Part shown: one piece after another, positions 37,114-50,600 of the stretch
How the letters are laid out: every line of letters starts with the position of its first letter
Numbering within the stretch: position 1 is the stretch's first letter
NCBI RefSeq assembly: GCF_024868665.1
Contig: NC_079913.1
Coordinates: 621,544 to 685,543, forward strand
DNA: 64,000 nucleotides
Reading direction: 5' to 3'
Source: Triplophysa rosa
Lineage: Eukaryota > Chordata > Actinopteri > Cypriniformes > Nemacheilidae
Program-made: the position numbers and the translations under genes
Notes under the pieces: generated by a model
What the model was told of the DNA's origin: nothing
The model's input: the letters and a program-made list of their open reading frames with translations, nothing else
Database searches by the model: none

Positions 37114-39622
37114 GGTGCTAAATTACACTGTGGTTAGTTTACCCCAAAATTACGTTTCTGTCATCATTCTGTAACCCTCTGACTCTAAACCCATCTTTTC
37201 ATAAACAAAAAAAACTATTTATGTCAATTTATGGTGCTTTAATTTCACATTTAGGTGCTCGCTGCTTTCATTAAATGTGAATTTTCTTCAGTCAAATGAG
37301 CAACACGAAGGTAAGTAAATTAAACTTTTATTTTCTGTTAACTATACGTTAAACACCAAACTACCCACAAAGTTGCATGTCTTACTTTTCTTACTACTTA
37401 TTCTCCGTTTCCTTCCTATTTTTAATGAGACCAATAAAGTTCATCTTCAAACATGAAATGTGTGATAAAGAAGTCTCTCTTAACTTTGTTCTTTTGAAAG
37501 GAATCAGAAGCCACAGGGAAAAGAACAGAGACATCCTTCAAAAGTGCCTGTTTGGCCCTGGACTCAATCACAGTCTCATTTTCTTGAGGAAAGGAATGAT
37601 GGTTAGAGAAACAGTGTGGATCTGCTGATATCTGGCCTCAGATAACACAGAACGTCTAATGCTAGTATTTTAGCGGACAACTCTGACATTCGACAGAAAA
37701 AGCCTATAATACCTGGACAGTCCTCTGTGTGTATTTGCTGGAAGAGTGTCTTACTACCGACCGCTTTGATGGTCATGATTGGCATGATTGAAATTTCTAC
37801 CCGATTAGATTTCAGAATGGGAAATGGAAAAGGAGAATCTGATGAAAGGAAAATGGAAAATGCTGAAAAATCTCATCCTCACGAGCACCAAAAAAGCTAT
37901 GTGAGCATTGTCACTTATAATTATGAACTGATGAAGACAACCCGCTCATGCAAAAATCCTTTATTGCTTTTACATTTTTTATGTTTTGCATTATTGCCCA
38001 TAAGGCTTCATTTAACACATACAGATTTGTATTAACTAGTACCACACAAACACATCCGTCTGTTCTTCAAACCCACTTATCCTCTAAAGGGTTGTTGAAG
38101 GGGCGGAGCTTAACTCAGTAAAACGTCATCTTGAGAAACTATAGCAAATTTTGACAAATTAATTCAAGTTTGATTAATAACCTGTTGCTCTTAGTAGACG
38201 CCTTCACCCAAATAAATGAATCACTGCAGTCCATTATAATACACAAACTACTTCATAACCTTAAATTATTATTTACTCCCCCCGCCACGTTCAGCTGAGC
38301 TTTTGACATGAAAATATTCCCACTTCAGAAAATGCTGAATTTAAATAGCCTGAGGCTTTGTGCATATAAATTAGACATTAAAACTCCGTACTTTATTCCA
38401 TTATGCTCCCGTGCACACTTCTCTCTTTCTCATTTACACACACAAATCTCTCTCCCATGGTTTCAATACAACAAACAGTGCAAGGGCTTGCGTTGACAGA
38501 GATGATGTTTCGTGGAGACACACAACTTAACCCATGGTAACCAGATGACGAGATATGTAGGCTGGAGATACAGACGAGACGGAGAACTTATGATCTCTAC
38601 ACCTGTTCCTGCTTGAAGATTGCCCTCTTGTCCTCTATTAAAGAGACAAGTTACTTTTTATGGCATGGTGTTTTTGTTCAGCGCTGCCCACAGTCTCCCT
38701 CTCCAAGCCTTTATGTGAAACTAATGAACGCCTACACAGTTTATGGGCTTCCGACAGAATGAAAGTGAATGATCACGTTGGGTGTTAACATTTGGCCATC
38801 CTACCCAGTAAACATAACGTTTCAATGACCAGTGCACCCAAGTGCATGCAGTCTGACTGGTTGACCGCTAAGCGGCTTCAGGATTCGACACAACTGTGGA
38901 CTTTGACGAACGGCTCTCAACCTAACAATCCTCCAATCAGACTGTGGCCTTTTCTCATTTTAAATGCCTCTCGTGTATGTCACATGAATGAGGCAGGCGC
39001 GTGTAATGAAGGAGAATCAGAAGGAGAAAGGAGGAAGCACTTATGGTAGGTCACATCAGTGTAAAATCTGTGGCTTTGCTCCATCAAACACTCAGGACAC
39101 TTACCCCGTCGTGTCGTGTGATGCAGCAGAATCCCTCCAGCCGCTCCAACACGTTCTCTGAGAAAGCCCCTCTAGGCCACTCTTTAAATCTGGATTGCTT
39201 TGGGCGGTCCTACTCTTCCGTCATATTTAGGACCTCTCATCTGTGGACAACAGACAAAGAATAAGAAAAGCAATTTGAAAATGTACGCATTCAGTGATAA
39301 TTAAGGCTATACATCTTCCAATTCATTTTAATTTAAAAATGATTGTAAACATTTGTAGTGACGCTTTGGCATTGGACAAAATACTGAACTCACAAATGTA
39401 TATGTGCCTCCTGTGAATTATGGGTAATGGCTAGGCTGAGTGTTCCTGGAGCTTTTCTAACATCAACGGTATCGTAACTAAAGGTTCAGCTCACCTTTTT
39501 ATATCCTGTGAAAAGATGGTGATGATAACGACCTTCAAAAGAGCAAACATGAAATGCAAACGTTATTATAACCCTATTGATTTCTTGGCTACAAAATCAT
39601 AGCATGTGTGCAAGTCTAGTTA

Positions 39623-39668
<46 letters not shown>

Positions 39669-40843
39669 CCACAATTATGGGATGTTTAATTCAAATCCTT
39701 ATCACCACAAGCTTGTATTACACAGTCATGTTTAAACAGAGTCTGATTAATGCCAGGAGCTGAGAGCTTTTCTCCGTGAGCGTAACATAGCCTGCGTTCA
39801 GAGTAGCGTACCACCACACATGCACTTGCAGCACGCATACTGTGCGCAGTATGTGACATTTCTGTATACATGAAATACTGGAATGACCTACTGCATTTGT
39901 CAAAACATCCCTTAAATAACTAGACCACTGGGTGGAATGCAATATCCCACAATGCAAATGGCCTTTCGTTTCCATAAACCTTGGCATGGGTTCAACATTA
40001 AGTAAGTGCCTTCAGTTCAATTCATTTTCCCTAAATAACTTGGTGTACCAGATTAAGATGACATTATGATATTGTGTGTAGGCTATGTATAATTTAGATG
40101 CTACACATTGCACATCACTAGAATGTGACTGTTTTGAACAAACAACTTTTATGAAAATGTACATTTTGGAATATTGGCCAAAATACGTATTACGTTGTAC
40201 ATCTTCCTCCTCCGATGTTTATGGTCTTAAACCGTGCTTTTAATATTTTACGAACACAGTATAATAACGGATTCATATCTTTCACATCGCAACCAGTTTC
40301 ATCATTGAGTGTATTATTGAGCGCGCTCTCGTTACAGACGCGCACCTGTTGCTCGTTACCAATTTTTGAGCTTCCTTTAGAATGGCTGTTGCCAATAGAT
40401 ATCCAAATATTTATTCAAAGAAACTTAAGTTATGTTGCCATGGGCATGGGGGAAGTATTTGTTCTTAAGTTTATCGGGCGTTTTTTATTCCTTCAAACAC
40501 TAATAGAAACATTGCAAAGATTTGATAAAGCCATTTTATAAATTAACGCAATATTTAAGGTATATTTGCGTGCGCGCAAGAAGCATTCGATTTTTGTGTC
40601 ATGGGCGTACATACGAGCAGAGAAAATCAGGGGCGGCCCTTAAGTTCCAAGCCCTGCAACTGGGGCTGGATTTAAGGAACGCAACACTTGTCAGGCAACC
40701 TTCAAGCCGTGGTCTTCGCTCATCTACGTTGTGCAGTGTGCCCGAGTATGATCTGTCTTTCGGATTCTTAAGTAGGCCTACGGTGTTCTCCACTGTCAAA
40801 GACACCGAAAACTGCAGGGATCCCACTTGTGTTGTCAATACGC
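37114..40843. other. Intergenic DNA upstream of avpr1a
   Basis: It contains a (CT)n tract at about 39629-39665 and a short repeat-like stretch at about 39800-39960 (GCATACTGTGCGCAGTATG, an 18-base near-palindrome). No other gene was recognised. The last few hundred bases must include the avpr1a promoter and leader; no TATA box is convincing, and the start site is unknown. Confidence 0.45.
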
Positions 40844-42900
40844 ATGAGCGATGAAGCCCAGGGAAGCGCGCGCCTCTCCACATACCTGATGCTCCGGAAC
40901 GGAGAGAATTTTACGCACGAGAACCAGACCATGTTTCCAGACCCGACCATGGCGAACCAAAGCAACGACGTCGACCCGTTCGGTCGGAACGAAGAGGTGG
41001 CCAAAATAGAGATCACGGTTTTAAGCGTCACCTTCCTCGTAGCCGTGATCGGGAACCTGAGCGTGCTGCTGGCGATGCGCAACACCAAGAAGAAGAGCTC
41101 GCGCATGCACCTGTTTATCAAGCACCTGAGCCTTGCGGATCTGGTGGTGGCTTTCTTTCAGGTCCTCCCGCAGCTGTGCTGGGAGATCACCTTTCGATTC
41201 TACGGACCTGACTTCCTATGCCGGATCGTGAAGCATCTCCAAGTCCTCGGGATGTTCGCGTCCACCTATATGATGGTGATGATGACTCTGGATCGATACA
41301 TCGCCATCTGTCACCCGCTGAAGACCCTTCAGCAGCCCACCAAGCGCGCGTACATCATGATCGGGTCCACTTGGCTGTGCAGCCTGTTGCTCAGCACACC
41401 TCAATACTTCATCTTCTCCCTGAGCGAGATCCAGAACGGCTCGGGTGTTTACGACTGCTGGGGACACTTCATCGAGCCGTGGGGCATACGAGCCTACATC
41501 ACATGGATCACGGTGGGCATCTTCCTCATCCCTGTCGTCGTTCTCGTGATCTGCTACGGGTTCATATGCCAAACTATTTGGAAGAACATAAAGTGCAAGA
41601 CTAAAAGAGGAACGCCGCACAACGCGAAAAAGGGGATGATCGGAAAAGCGTCTGTCAGTAGTGTCACAATCATCTCGAGAGCCAAATTGAGAACGGTCAA
41701 GATGACGTTCGTGATTGTTTTGGCGTATATCGTTTGCTGGGCGCCCTTCTTCATCGTGCAGATGTGGTCAGTCTGGGATGTAAACTTTTCATGGGATGGT
41801 AAATTGCCATATGCACATAAATGGCACAGTACGAAGTACTACAAATATTCATCTGTGTCCAAAAAGCAATGCGAATGAAATTTCTATTATAAGGTGTAGT
41901 CTTTCAATATGGAAACGCACTTGGAAAAAGATTCGATGGTCATAATTCTCTATGAATTATATGAATAAAAGTCAAAATTCTGAAAATGAATATTGTTACT
42001 GACCTGTTATCTTTTAATCTTTATGAAACCACCATACAGCTTCTGTAAACAACTACACATCTGTGCGTAAATAGAGCGCACAAAATGCTGTCTCAAAAAA
42101 ACAGTAGGCTATTAAAAAACATATTTATCTTCAAAAAGACATAATCGCCTAATCGAATAGAGTCACACAGCAGATATTGTGAAATGAGGAGAAAATGAGG
42201 AATTTGGTGCGAGTATACTTAATGTCGCCAGACGCGCTATAACACAGTAATGGAAATTACGCATGAAGAGATGCGCACGTCGATAAAAACTACATGATAT
42301 CGTCACACTATTTAAACATGCAATTCTATCCCTTGCCTTTCTGACCCAGCTCTATGGAACGTTGTCAAAAATATCTTGTAATCACGATTTTATCCGATAG
42401 AAACACAGTATGCACACTCCCTGTACTCAGGCACACCGTGCTGATAGCTTATGTACGCTCTAAACCTGTAACCTTTCTTATTTCTTTAAGATTCTGAAAA
42501 CGCTGCTGTGACCCTCTCAGCTTTGTTGGCGAGTCTCAACAGCTGCTGTAACCCTTGGATCTACATGCTCTTTAGCGGCCACCTCCTCCACGACTTTTTA
42601 AGATGTTTCCCCTGCTGTAGCAGACCCCGAAACTCGCTACGAAAAGAGGATTCAGACAGCAGCATCAGAAAAAACACATTTCTGATCAAGTTAGCAACTG
42701 CCCGGATGGCAAAGGATGGCTTTGATTCTTTCAGGGAGCCGTGCAACTCCCGAAAGTCCAGTCAGTCTACAGGGCCAGACTATTCTTGCAAATCAAGTCA
42801 ATGTGTTTCCGTTGATTGCTCGTGTAAACCAAATCAATGCATGTTTATGGAGTCCTCGGAGCCACGTGTGGTGGGACCAGATAAAGAGACATTCAATTAA
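40844..42900 (+). CDS. avpr1a: V1a-type vasotocin/vasopressin receptor, two coding exons
   Basis: A rhodopsin-class GPCR for the neurohypophysial nonapeptide (vasotocin in fish), acting at the plasma membrane through Gq and phospholipase C. Exons 40844-41798 and 42491-42900 join in phase (G + AT), giving 454 aa. The intron falls between TM6 and TM7, the conserved position in this family. The N-terminus has sequons at N22, N27 and N38. TM2 has Asp99. Cys126 and Cys205 make the conserved disulfide. K130 and Q133 in TM3 are hormone-contact positions of the family. DRY is at 150-152 and NSCCNPWIY at 335-343, and Cys357/360/361 could be palmitoylated. The start is the first ATG in frame; ATGs at codons 16, 30 and 36 are alternatives. 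The tail is somewhat longer than in mammals. V1a over V1b, V2 or oxytocin receptors is by remembered similarity. The fish a/b copy is not assigned. Confidence 0.93.
41799..42490 (+). other. avpr1a: avpr1a intron
   Basis: 692-nt intron between TM6 and TM7 coding sequence, donor GGTAAATTG, acceptor TTTCTTTAAG. No internal gene. Translating through the donor reaches a stop at 41878, which would give a receptor lacking TM7. Confidence 0.9.
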
Positions 42901-43512
42901 ACTTCACACATGTAGAAATATGTTTTGAATGGCTATGTGCACTGCTCAGCAACATTATGTGGTCTGATAAGATTCTGCTTTTTACTTCAAGTTTACATCA
43001 TTGGGGGAAGAGCCTGTCTCATAATGATTGACAGCTGCATATAGAGAGAGTACATGGGAATGGATTAATGACAGCCTTCAACGGATGCCCTATGAACTAA
43101 TGCTTTAACTTCATAAGAATAACTTGTTCAATAATATAGATTATACATTTTCTTTACAGCACGTTATTGATGTGATGCACTTTTTTATTATGGCTAAAGT
43201 CTGTGACTTTGATTTTGCTTATTGCTGTGCTTACTACATGTGCTATAATGGTGGGAAATGATGCTTCCTTCCTAAGGCAAAAGTGTTTTATCAGTTTACA
43301 CCAATGACATGAAGCTCTTTGATTGTGCGGGATATAAAGAGTGTATTGTGTGGGTGTGTCTGTACTTACTGTAAGTATCGTTTGCAGCCATAACATTCTC
43401 AATAGTAAACTAAACTGGACAAAACCTCTCTTTGGGGAAAAAATCTACAAGTGGCAAATCAATTTAAAAAATAGCAAAAACGATTTTCTTGTAGAGTTAC
43501 AGTTAGGCTATA
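42901..43512. other. avpr1a 3' flank
   Basis: AT-rich sequence expected to contain the 3' untranslated region. No canonical AATAAA close to the stop codon was seen, so the transcript end is not placed. Confidence 0.4.
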
Positions 43513-43520
43513 ATAATAAG

Positions 43521-43979
43521 TAGGGATGTAACGATTCACTCAGCTCACGATGCGATGCGAGTCACGATTCTGATCTCACGATGCGATTTAGTCACGATTT
43601 ACTCACGATTTATTTTGAAAAAATGAGTTGAAACAAATTAGAAATGAACAACTTCCCTTGCATTATTTCTTAAATGCTTCACGTTTCTTTGTATGATAAA
43701 ATAATGTTTTATTTCAAATAACAAAACTAAACTGCAATTTTATAACAAATTAATAATAGAAAAAGTCTCTTTAATATAAACAAACTAATACTGTATGTGC
43801 TTTTCTTGGATTTTTTTGCATTTAAGAAATATCAGCATCCACGTTTAGATTTGCAGTGAAAATAGCGGCCCCTGCTGTTCAAAAAATGTATCGCGATTCA
43901 GTTCAAGCCTCAACCGATTTGAATCGTTGCTCATTATAACCGATTTTCAACCGGCTCACGGTGAATCGTTACATCCCTA
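43521..43979. mobile_element. hAT-type MITE with perfect 19-bp ends and perfect 8-bp target duplication
   Basis: The left end TAGGGATGTAACGATTCAC is matched exactly, inverted, by the right end at 43961-43979. The octamer ATAATAAG directly abuts both ends (43513-43520 and 43980-43987). An 8-bp duplication plus TAGGG-type ends is diagnostic of hAT-superfamily insertion. The 459-bp interior is noncoding and full of TCACGAT/ATCGTGA words near the ends. The intact flanks indicate a recent or well-preserved insertion. Confidence 0.9.
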
Positions 43980-43987
43980 ATAATAAG

Positions 43988-46900
43988 TACAATTACTTTT
44001 AATTATATGAAGAAAAGTCTATGTGCCTATTTAGACAGTAAATAAATGTGTGCGTGTGCATGACCAAACAAAATTCAATAATAGCACTCTGAAGAATGTT
44101 GTGATGTGTGGTTCTCTCTAATGTATAGATATATAATATAATTTACATGTATAAAAGCTCACTGCCGTAACTGGCTTTACTTTTGTTGTGTTAAAAATAA
44201 TGTAAAGAGAATAAATATGTGAATATAGATGATATACAGTATATACATATCAACAAACAAATAAAACATGGCAGTAAAAAGTACCTGTCTATGCTTGCGT
44301 GTTTGACTTCACAGACATGCCCATTTACATCACCATTGAAAACCAAACCTAGATGCACAATGAAATGAATGTCTAATTGTGAATTTCGCACTTGACTAGA
44401 ATCATCATGACTTTCATCCTAAAATGATCTATCCAATCCAATGCATGCATCATTAAAAATATAAACACTGAATTAATTAATTGACAAATCCTCTTCATTA
44501 TTAAGAATGACACTGACATCCAAGTGGCAAAGTACAAGCTTAAAATAACTTAGTCCTACTGTGATCAGTAGGCGGGACTTTCCACATCCAGTGACGAGTG
44601 ATTTTATAGCAAGTGATCTAAACAGGGCGTTTAAGTCACGCTGATGTATGTATGAATTGTACATTACATTAAAACGCAAACTGCATCTGATACAGCATGG
44701 TTTCATATTTTGTTCGAATGCAAATGCATTCATACATTTTAAGTGTGGCTTAGAGTACAACTACTTTGAGATTGTTTGTGTGTGTGAGAGAGAGAGACAG
44801 AGAAATGTGATTCAACCTTATGCATGTTAAGCGGGATACTCAAGGCAGTTCCAATCTCAGTAAGCGTTTAAACTTTTCTTCACCCCAGAGGAGGCTTGAA
44901 AATCTCTCCACGTCTCTCCCCTTATCTGCTTAAAATGAGTCGACCCCAAAAGCCCCAGTGTCCCAATCTCAGTCTTATCAACAAGCAAATTCTGGCTAAG
45001 CTTGGATGTGAAGAACCCCGTCACGTAATGCCGGTTTCACCTCGGGACCCGAACACCGCTGCCAAGCAATCACTGTTTTATTACAGGATTGTAACCCAAT
45101 TGACAGGTAATATCTGGCTCATCTGTCAAGCTAAATGTTGCAGACAGGTAAAGCCTGTCTTGCCACTGAGTCAAACAGTAAGGGTTCTTGGGCTTTTTTT
45201 AAGCAGAAAATCTAATAACGGTAAGGGCCATGTGGAATTTATCAGCCTAAAAAAGTATTAAAGGGCCGGCAGGAAGGTTCTAATAAAACAGGTCTACAGC
45301 CCTGAGCACACACAAATGAACTGAACTGTACATTGCCGCATATAATCTCACTGGACTCATAAAAATGCTAATATGTACACAACACTGATATACTGTATAT
45401 ATTTAGGAAGTGTCACCCTGTCCGCATGTGTCATACAAAATGAGATCTACGAGATCTAGGACTGCAATACAAATGCTTGTAAACAGCAGGTTACAAAAGA
45501 ACTTTGCCAACAAAAAACCCGATATGCATTCATTGTTGTTCTGTAGTTCGGCTCTACCTTACACAATAGGTTGACAGGAAGGAACCAGCATTGTTTGAAT
45601 CAGGGCGTTTAGCATGGGGGACATTTTTTTGAAAATAGAAACACTTTCATCAAGCAATGTCAAAATAATGAAAGCAAAAAAGCAACGTATCCACGTACAC
45701 GTTACATACATGCTCAACAACTCTCCTAATGCCGTCCTCTCAAACTCCCTGCGTCTCCACCACCTAACATCTGTCTCCTCATCTTTTCTGTTTTCCCTTT
45801 TGCTTCAATCTCATCACAACACTCTGATTTGGACAGCCCATTAGTTTTCTCACACTCCTGTACTCAAAGTCCTTCTCTTTTTTCCATCCACTGTTCTAAC
45901 CCCCTGCACAAAATCGTTGTTTTTCCCTCTTTGTATTCACGTGATCTCCCCTTGTTTATTTTTCCACAGCCGCTCGGTTATCCTCACCTCAGCAATGTCT
46001 GTGTTTATCTGGAGTCTTCCTCCTCTTTTGAGCACCTGTTTCTTCTGCCTCGGACGTGAGCTACACTCTAAATAAAGGTGAAAAAACACTCTTCTCGGAC
46101 AGGAACCGTTTAATTTCAGATTTTTATTTGTGTACACTACAAAAAACATTTTAGGAACCTTTATGTTATATAACCATAACCAAAGTGTTGTTATGTAAGG
46201 CCTGTCAGACGACTTGTCATCTCTCACTTCAGCAGAAGTTGTCAAAATGTTGGAAACATAAGCTGGCATCTATCAAAAAGAAAAGAAAAGCTGTCTACAA
46301 ATACCTATGGCAAATTACCCAACAGATCAATTCTTCTTTTCTATTTGCTTAAAGGCACAGAATGAGTCAGATTCTTTCTGTTATGATAACTCAAGCCTAT
46401 TTGATTCATCGATATCACATAAACTCCAGATATTAAGTCAACGAAAAAAAGTTGCAGAATGTTATGTCAAGAAAAGCAAAATGTGCACTTGATGGCCTGT
46501 CTTAATGTCATATCATATATAGGCAAAAGTGTGGTGATGTGCCCTTGGGGATCCATGAAAATTCTCTTTTAAATCTAAAACTATCTAAAAATATTCTTGC
46601 ATCTCTTGAGACTGGTTCTCACTTCTACATTTCCCTACTGATTCAACAAAACCAAACCAAAGTGCTTGTTGTGTTTGTGCTGGGACACAAAACCCACAGA
46701 CAGAACTCAGGCAAAGCCAATATGATGGGAGCTTTAACTGGGACTAAATAGATCACGCAGGCCATATTCCCTCCTCTTATATTCCTCAGGCAAAGGTCTA
46801 TTGGTTTCGTTAAGGAATACATTGTATTTTGAGACTGGGTCTAACTTCCTAAATAGGTTTCTAAAACCACTATGCTCCAGATGATGTATGGTGGTTGTGT

Positions 46901-47654
46901 GGTATATTTAATAATAATATAGTCCTCTGAAAATCCAAAGGGCTCATATAGAGTTTTGCTGACCTCTAGGCTTCTCAAACGTAATTACAACTTAATTGCC
47001 TGTAGCTATTTTTTAAACCTTATACTGTACGGTCTATGACATAACCACTACCAAGATTGGACACGTTTGAGTAATTTTATGATTCTCATACTTATAAAAA
47101 CATTGGGCTTGCTCACTTAAGTCTTTTAAGTAAGCGTGATTTTCTGTATAAACGTGAATGACGTTTTTATTTGACATAAAAAAAGCATTACTATTCTATT
47201 TATTTTATTTCTATTCTATTTACTGTCGTTTCAATTTTTTTTTCAAAAAGCAACTACGCAGATAAATATATTTAAGATAAAAATATATACCGTTACTTTG
47301 GAACTGACAAAAATGAACAATGCATAGAATATTTACTTTTGAACAAAAATCTACTAACAAGAGTTGGTGTGTGTATTCCAGTATTATGTAAAACGTTTTT
47401 AAATGTAAATATTTTATAAATTACTTTTACTGTGCCAACTGTTTTTGTAAAAACGAATAGGCGGTGCTTGGCGGCACAAAATGATTCTGATAGGTCAAGA
47501 CTGCAGCGCTTTAGGATCACGTGACACGAGTACGGCCAATAGCAAGCCGATTCTAATCTACGCCCGGGGAAGCGTTGCTAACTGCAACCATGTTCAGTCT
47601 AACTATTCTGTAATGCATTTAAACTTTTATAAAGAAAAACACAAATAACCTATA
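43988..47654. other. Intergenic DNA between avpr1a and hcfc2
   Basis: No gene was recognised. An open frame at 44896-45261 is discussed under the rejected items. The 3' part becomes the hcfc2 promoter. Confidence 0.5.
47510..47654 (+). promoter_or_regulatory. hcfc2: hcfc2 proximal promoter
   Basis: Within 145 bp of the start codon there is a forward CCAAT box (47536-47540, in GGCCAATAGC), and 20 bp upstream an E-box ATCACGTGAC (about 47517-47526). The stretch CGCCCGGGGAAGCG follows. There is no TATA box, as expected for a housekeeping promoter. The transcription start is inferred to lie between the CCAAT box and the ATG. Confidence 0.55.
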
Positions 47655-50600
47655 ATGGCGAATAAGGCCCCTTTGTGGAGAAGGACGAAGTCTTCCGCTG
47701 GACCTGTTGCCCGCGCGAGGCACGGTCATCGGGCAGTAGCCGTCCGAGAGCTGCTGATTGTGTTTGGAGGTGGAAACGAGGGAATAGCGACCAACCTACA
47801 TGTTTATAACACTGGTAGGACACTGGAAATCAGTTCCATCACTTCCACACGGTACAAAAACAATTCACGCGTAAACCTCAACGATCTGTGTAGATTGTGC
47901 ATCGAAATACATTCACAAAGTATATTGCACGCTTGAATGGACATACCGAACAATGGATTCTTGCAATGAAATGATTGGTTTGCCAAAATCTTTTCATTTT
48001 AGTGACCAGGCAGTGGTTCCTACCAGCAGTACGAGGTGATATCCCACCTGGCTGTGCTGCCCATGGCTTTGCCTGTGAGGGAACACGGATCTTGGTGTTC
48101 GGGGGCATGGTTGAATTTGGCCAATACACAAACAGTCTTTATGAACTGCAGGTGAGAGTTGTTGTCTCTTTGCTTTCCTAAAGGACTTGCAGTTATTTAA
48201 CATGATCAGAAATGTTCTGAACTATAATAGTATTTCTGCTTTATATTAAAAATATGGGATAGTACTTTCAGATGACCCTGTTTTTCTCTGGCAGGCCAGT
48301 CGTTGGCTATGGAAGAAATTGAAGCCCCGCCCACCGAAGAATGCCGATCCCCCATGTCCACGGATCGGTCACAGCTTCACTCTCTATGCCAACAAATGCT
48401 ACCTTTTAGGCGGAATGGCCAATGACAGCGGAGACCCAAACGGAAACGTGCCACGGTAAACATGATTTAATAAAGAATTTGAAAGTAATTGTGTTTTCAA
48501 ACTACATGAAACCACATGCTCACGCAAAATGTACATTTTTCAGGTACCTGGATGACTTTTATGAACTAGAGCTACAGGCCCAATCCGGGGTGAAAGGCTG
48601 GAACGTTCCAGAAACCAAAGGCGGAGGACCATCAGCCAGAGAATCCCACAGTTCTGTGGTGTACACTGGCAACGGTGGCAGCTCCCCAAAGCTCTACGTT
48701 TTTGGGGGCATGTGTGGGCACAGATTGAATGACTTGTGGCAGCTAGACCTTGGTAGGTTTTCAGGAAAAACTTTAAGCTGCATGTCCTGACTCCTGTTCT
48801 ATCTGTTTATATAGTTGTCATTTGGCCCAGTTGTTCTTTTCTTACAAGCCTTTGTTTTTCTCTGTTTTAGAAACTATGACCTGGACATTACCTCCAACCA
48901 GAGGGGAACTCCCATTACCCAGAAGTCTGCACACCTCCAATGTGATTGGAAACAAGTAATGACGCAACTTTATTTTTTCTTACATTAAGCCTATTGTCAT
49001 CTTCCTCTCTCTCGCGTGTTCATTTTATTTTACCTTTGTGTATTTTACCTCCCACATCAGTTTTCCTTAGCATTGTCCTCTTTCTTTGTTGTAGGTTATA
49101 CGTGTTTGGAGGCTGGGTTCCTGTTGGAGATGCGGAGGACATGCCCTCTACCGATGAAGTCAAATGGGTCTGCACCAACTCTCTTTCCATTCTAAACCTT
49201 GGTACGACTCGTCCTACTTTCTTCCTACTTTTCAAGAAAATACAAAATAGACATGAACAACTTGTCATTTTTAATACGTAGGCGCACCTTTTGCCTAAAA
49301 AAACAAATCTAATCATAAGAAATCCAGTCAAGAGTCCAATTGTTTTACTTTTGTACTAGTACGGCTAACCAAACGAATTAGCTCCATTAATACTGTCAGT
49401 AGCTCAAAACAAACGGCCTTCTTTTGCCTTGTGTTTTGCTTACTGTAGACACGCTGACATGGCACAACCTGACTCAGGATGAACATCAGAATGGATCGGA
49501 AACAGGTGTGATGTCGGTGGATGAGGGCAGTGCGCATTGCCCGAAAGCACGAGCCGGCCACTGTGCGGCAGCTGTCGCCACTCGTCTGTACATCTGGAGC
49601 GGACGAGATGGATACAGAAAGTGCAATAACTACCAGGTCTGCTGCAATGATCTGTGGTACCTGGAGACAGGTGAGAGATACAAACGACAAAGGTGGAAGG
49701 AGATTGCTGCTAATTACAGTATACCCGTTTTGTGCGTTGATGTACTGTTTTTGTGTGTGTGTAGAGAAGCCTTCCACTCCTGGTGCTGTGTTCCTTGTCA
49801 AGTCTACAATCAATATGCTGCATGTTGCCTGGCGCCCTCTACCTGCAGCCGAATGTTATTTGCTTCAAGTGCAGCCCGTGGCTTCTCCCAGGTCCCCATC
49901 CAAATCTACTCCTCAACCAGACCCAGGAGACGGAAAAGACCCTTTACAGAAAGGTGCGTGTTACTGCACTTAACATTAGAAATGCCTTATTTACCGTTGA
50001 TAAAATGTGATATTCAGACACTATTAATACAAACTGGAAATCAATATAAAAGAAAAAAAGCAATGCACAGCACATGCATTAGAGGGTCCTTATCTAATGA
50101 AATAATGAATACTCACTTCATCGTCTATCATCTTTCCAGACTCCCAGCCACTTAAAAACACTGTAAGTGGAGATGCCAAAGGTGCAGGAGAGAGGGACTC
50201 TTCGTTACAGGTGAGTTTTCTGCAAATTTGAGTGAAATCAAAAGATGTTTAAAACAAGTAACATCTGTGCTTGCTTAGAAAAGCTAAGCAATCATATGTC
50301 CTGCTTTTCAATCACATTTCAGGAAAGCCTTTTGAAGGCGAAAGAGACGGGTAAGGACATCCGACCCGCGGGAGAGTCAGACCTTACTTCTGATGTACCG
50401 CCTACGACACAGTCTGGTATGGGAATGTTTTCTTCTCTTGTATTCTTTCCCTTGGTCTATCATCATCATGCCGAGGTTTTTTGATACTGACATCAGTCAA
50501 ATAGGTTTGATGATGAAAGGCGACTGATGCCAACTGATGAGAATAAGGGCAGTTTTATAATGTTTGCTTTGGTCTGTTGAAAGTGAATAAAAACGTCTCT

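Noticed and set aside
40829..40843. GTG start 15 bases upstream of the avpr1a ATG
   Set aside because: GTG is not a normal eukaryotic start; the in-frame ATG at 40844 is used instead.
41216..41620. Antisense and alternative-frame open frames inside avpr1a exon 1
   Set aside because: They arise from the GC-rich codon bias of the receptor exon; the receptor frame explains the sequence.
44896..45261. Open frame with a protein-like first half (RPQKPQCPNLSLINKQILA) ending near a GTAATA donor-like site
   Set aside because: Could be an isolated exon, but no family, no matching acceptor or second exon was found. A protein search of this stretch would decide.
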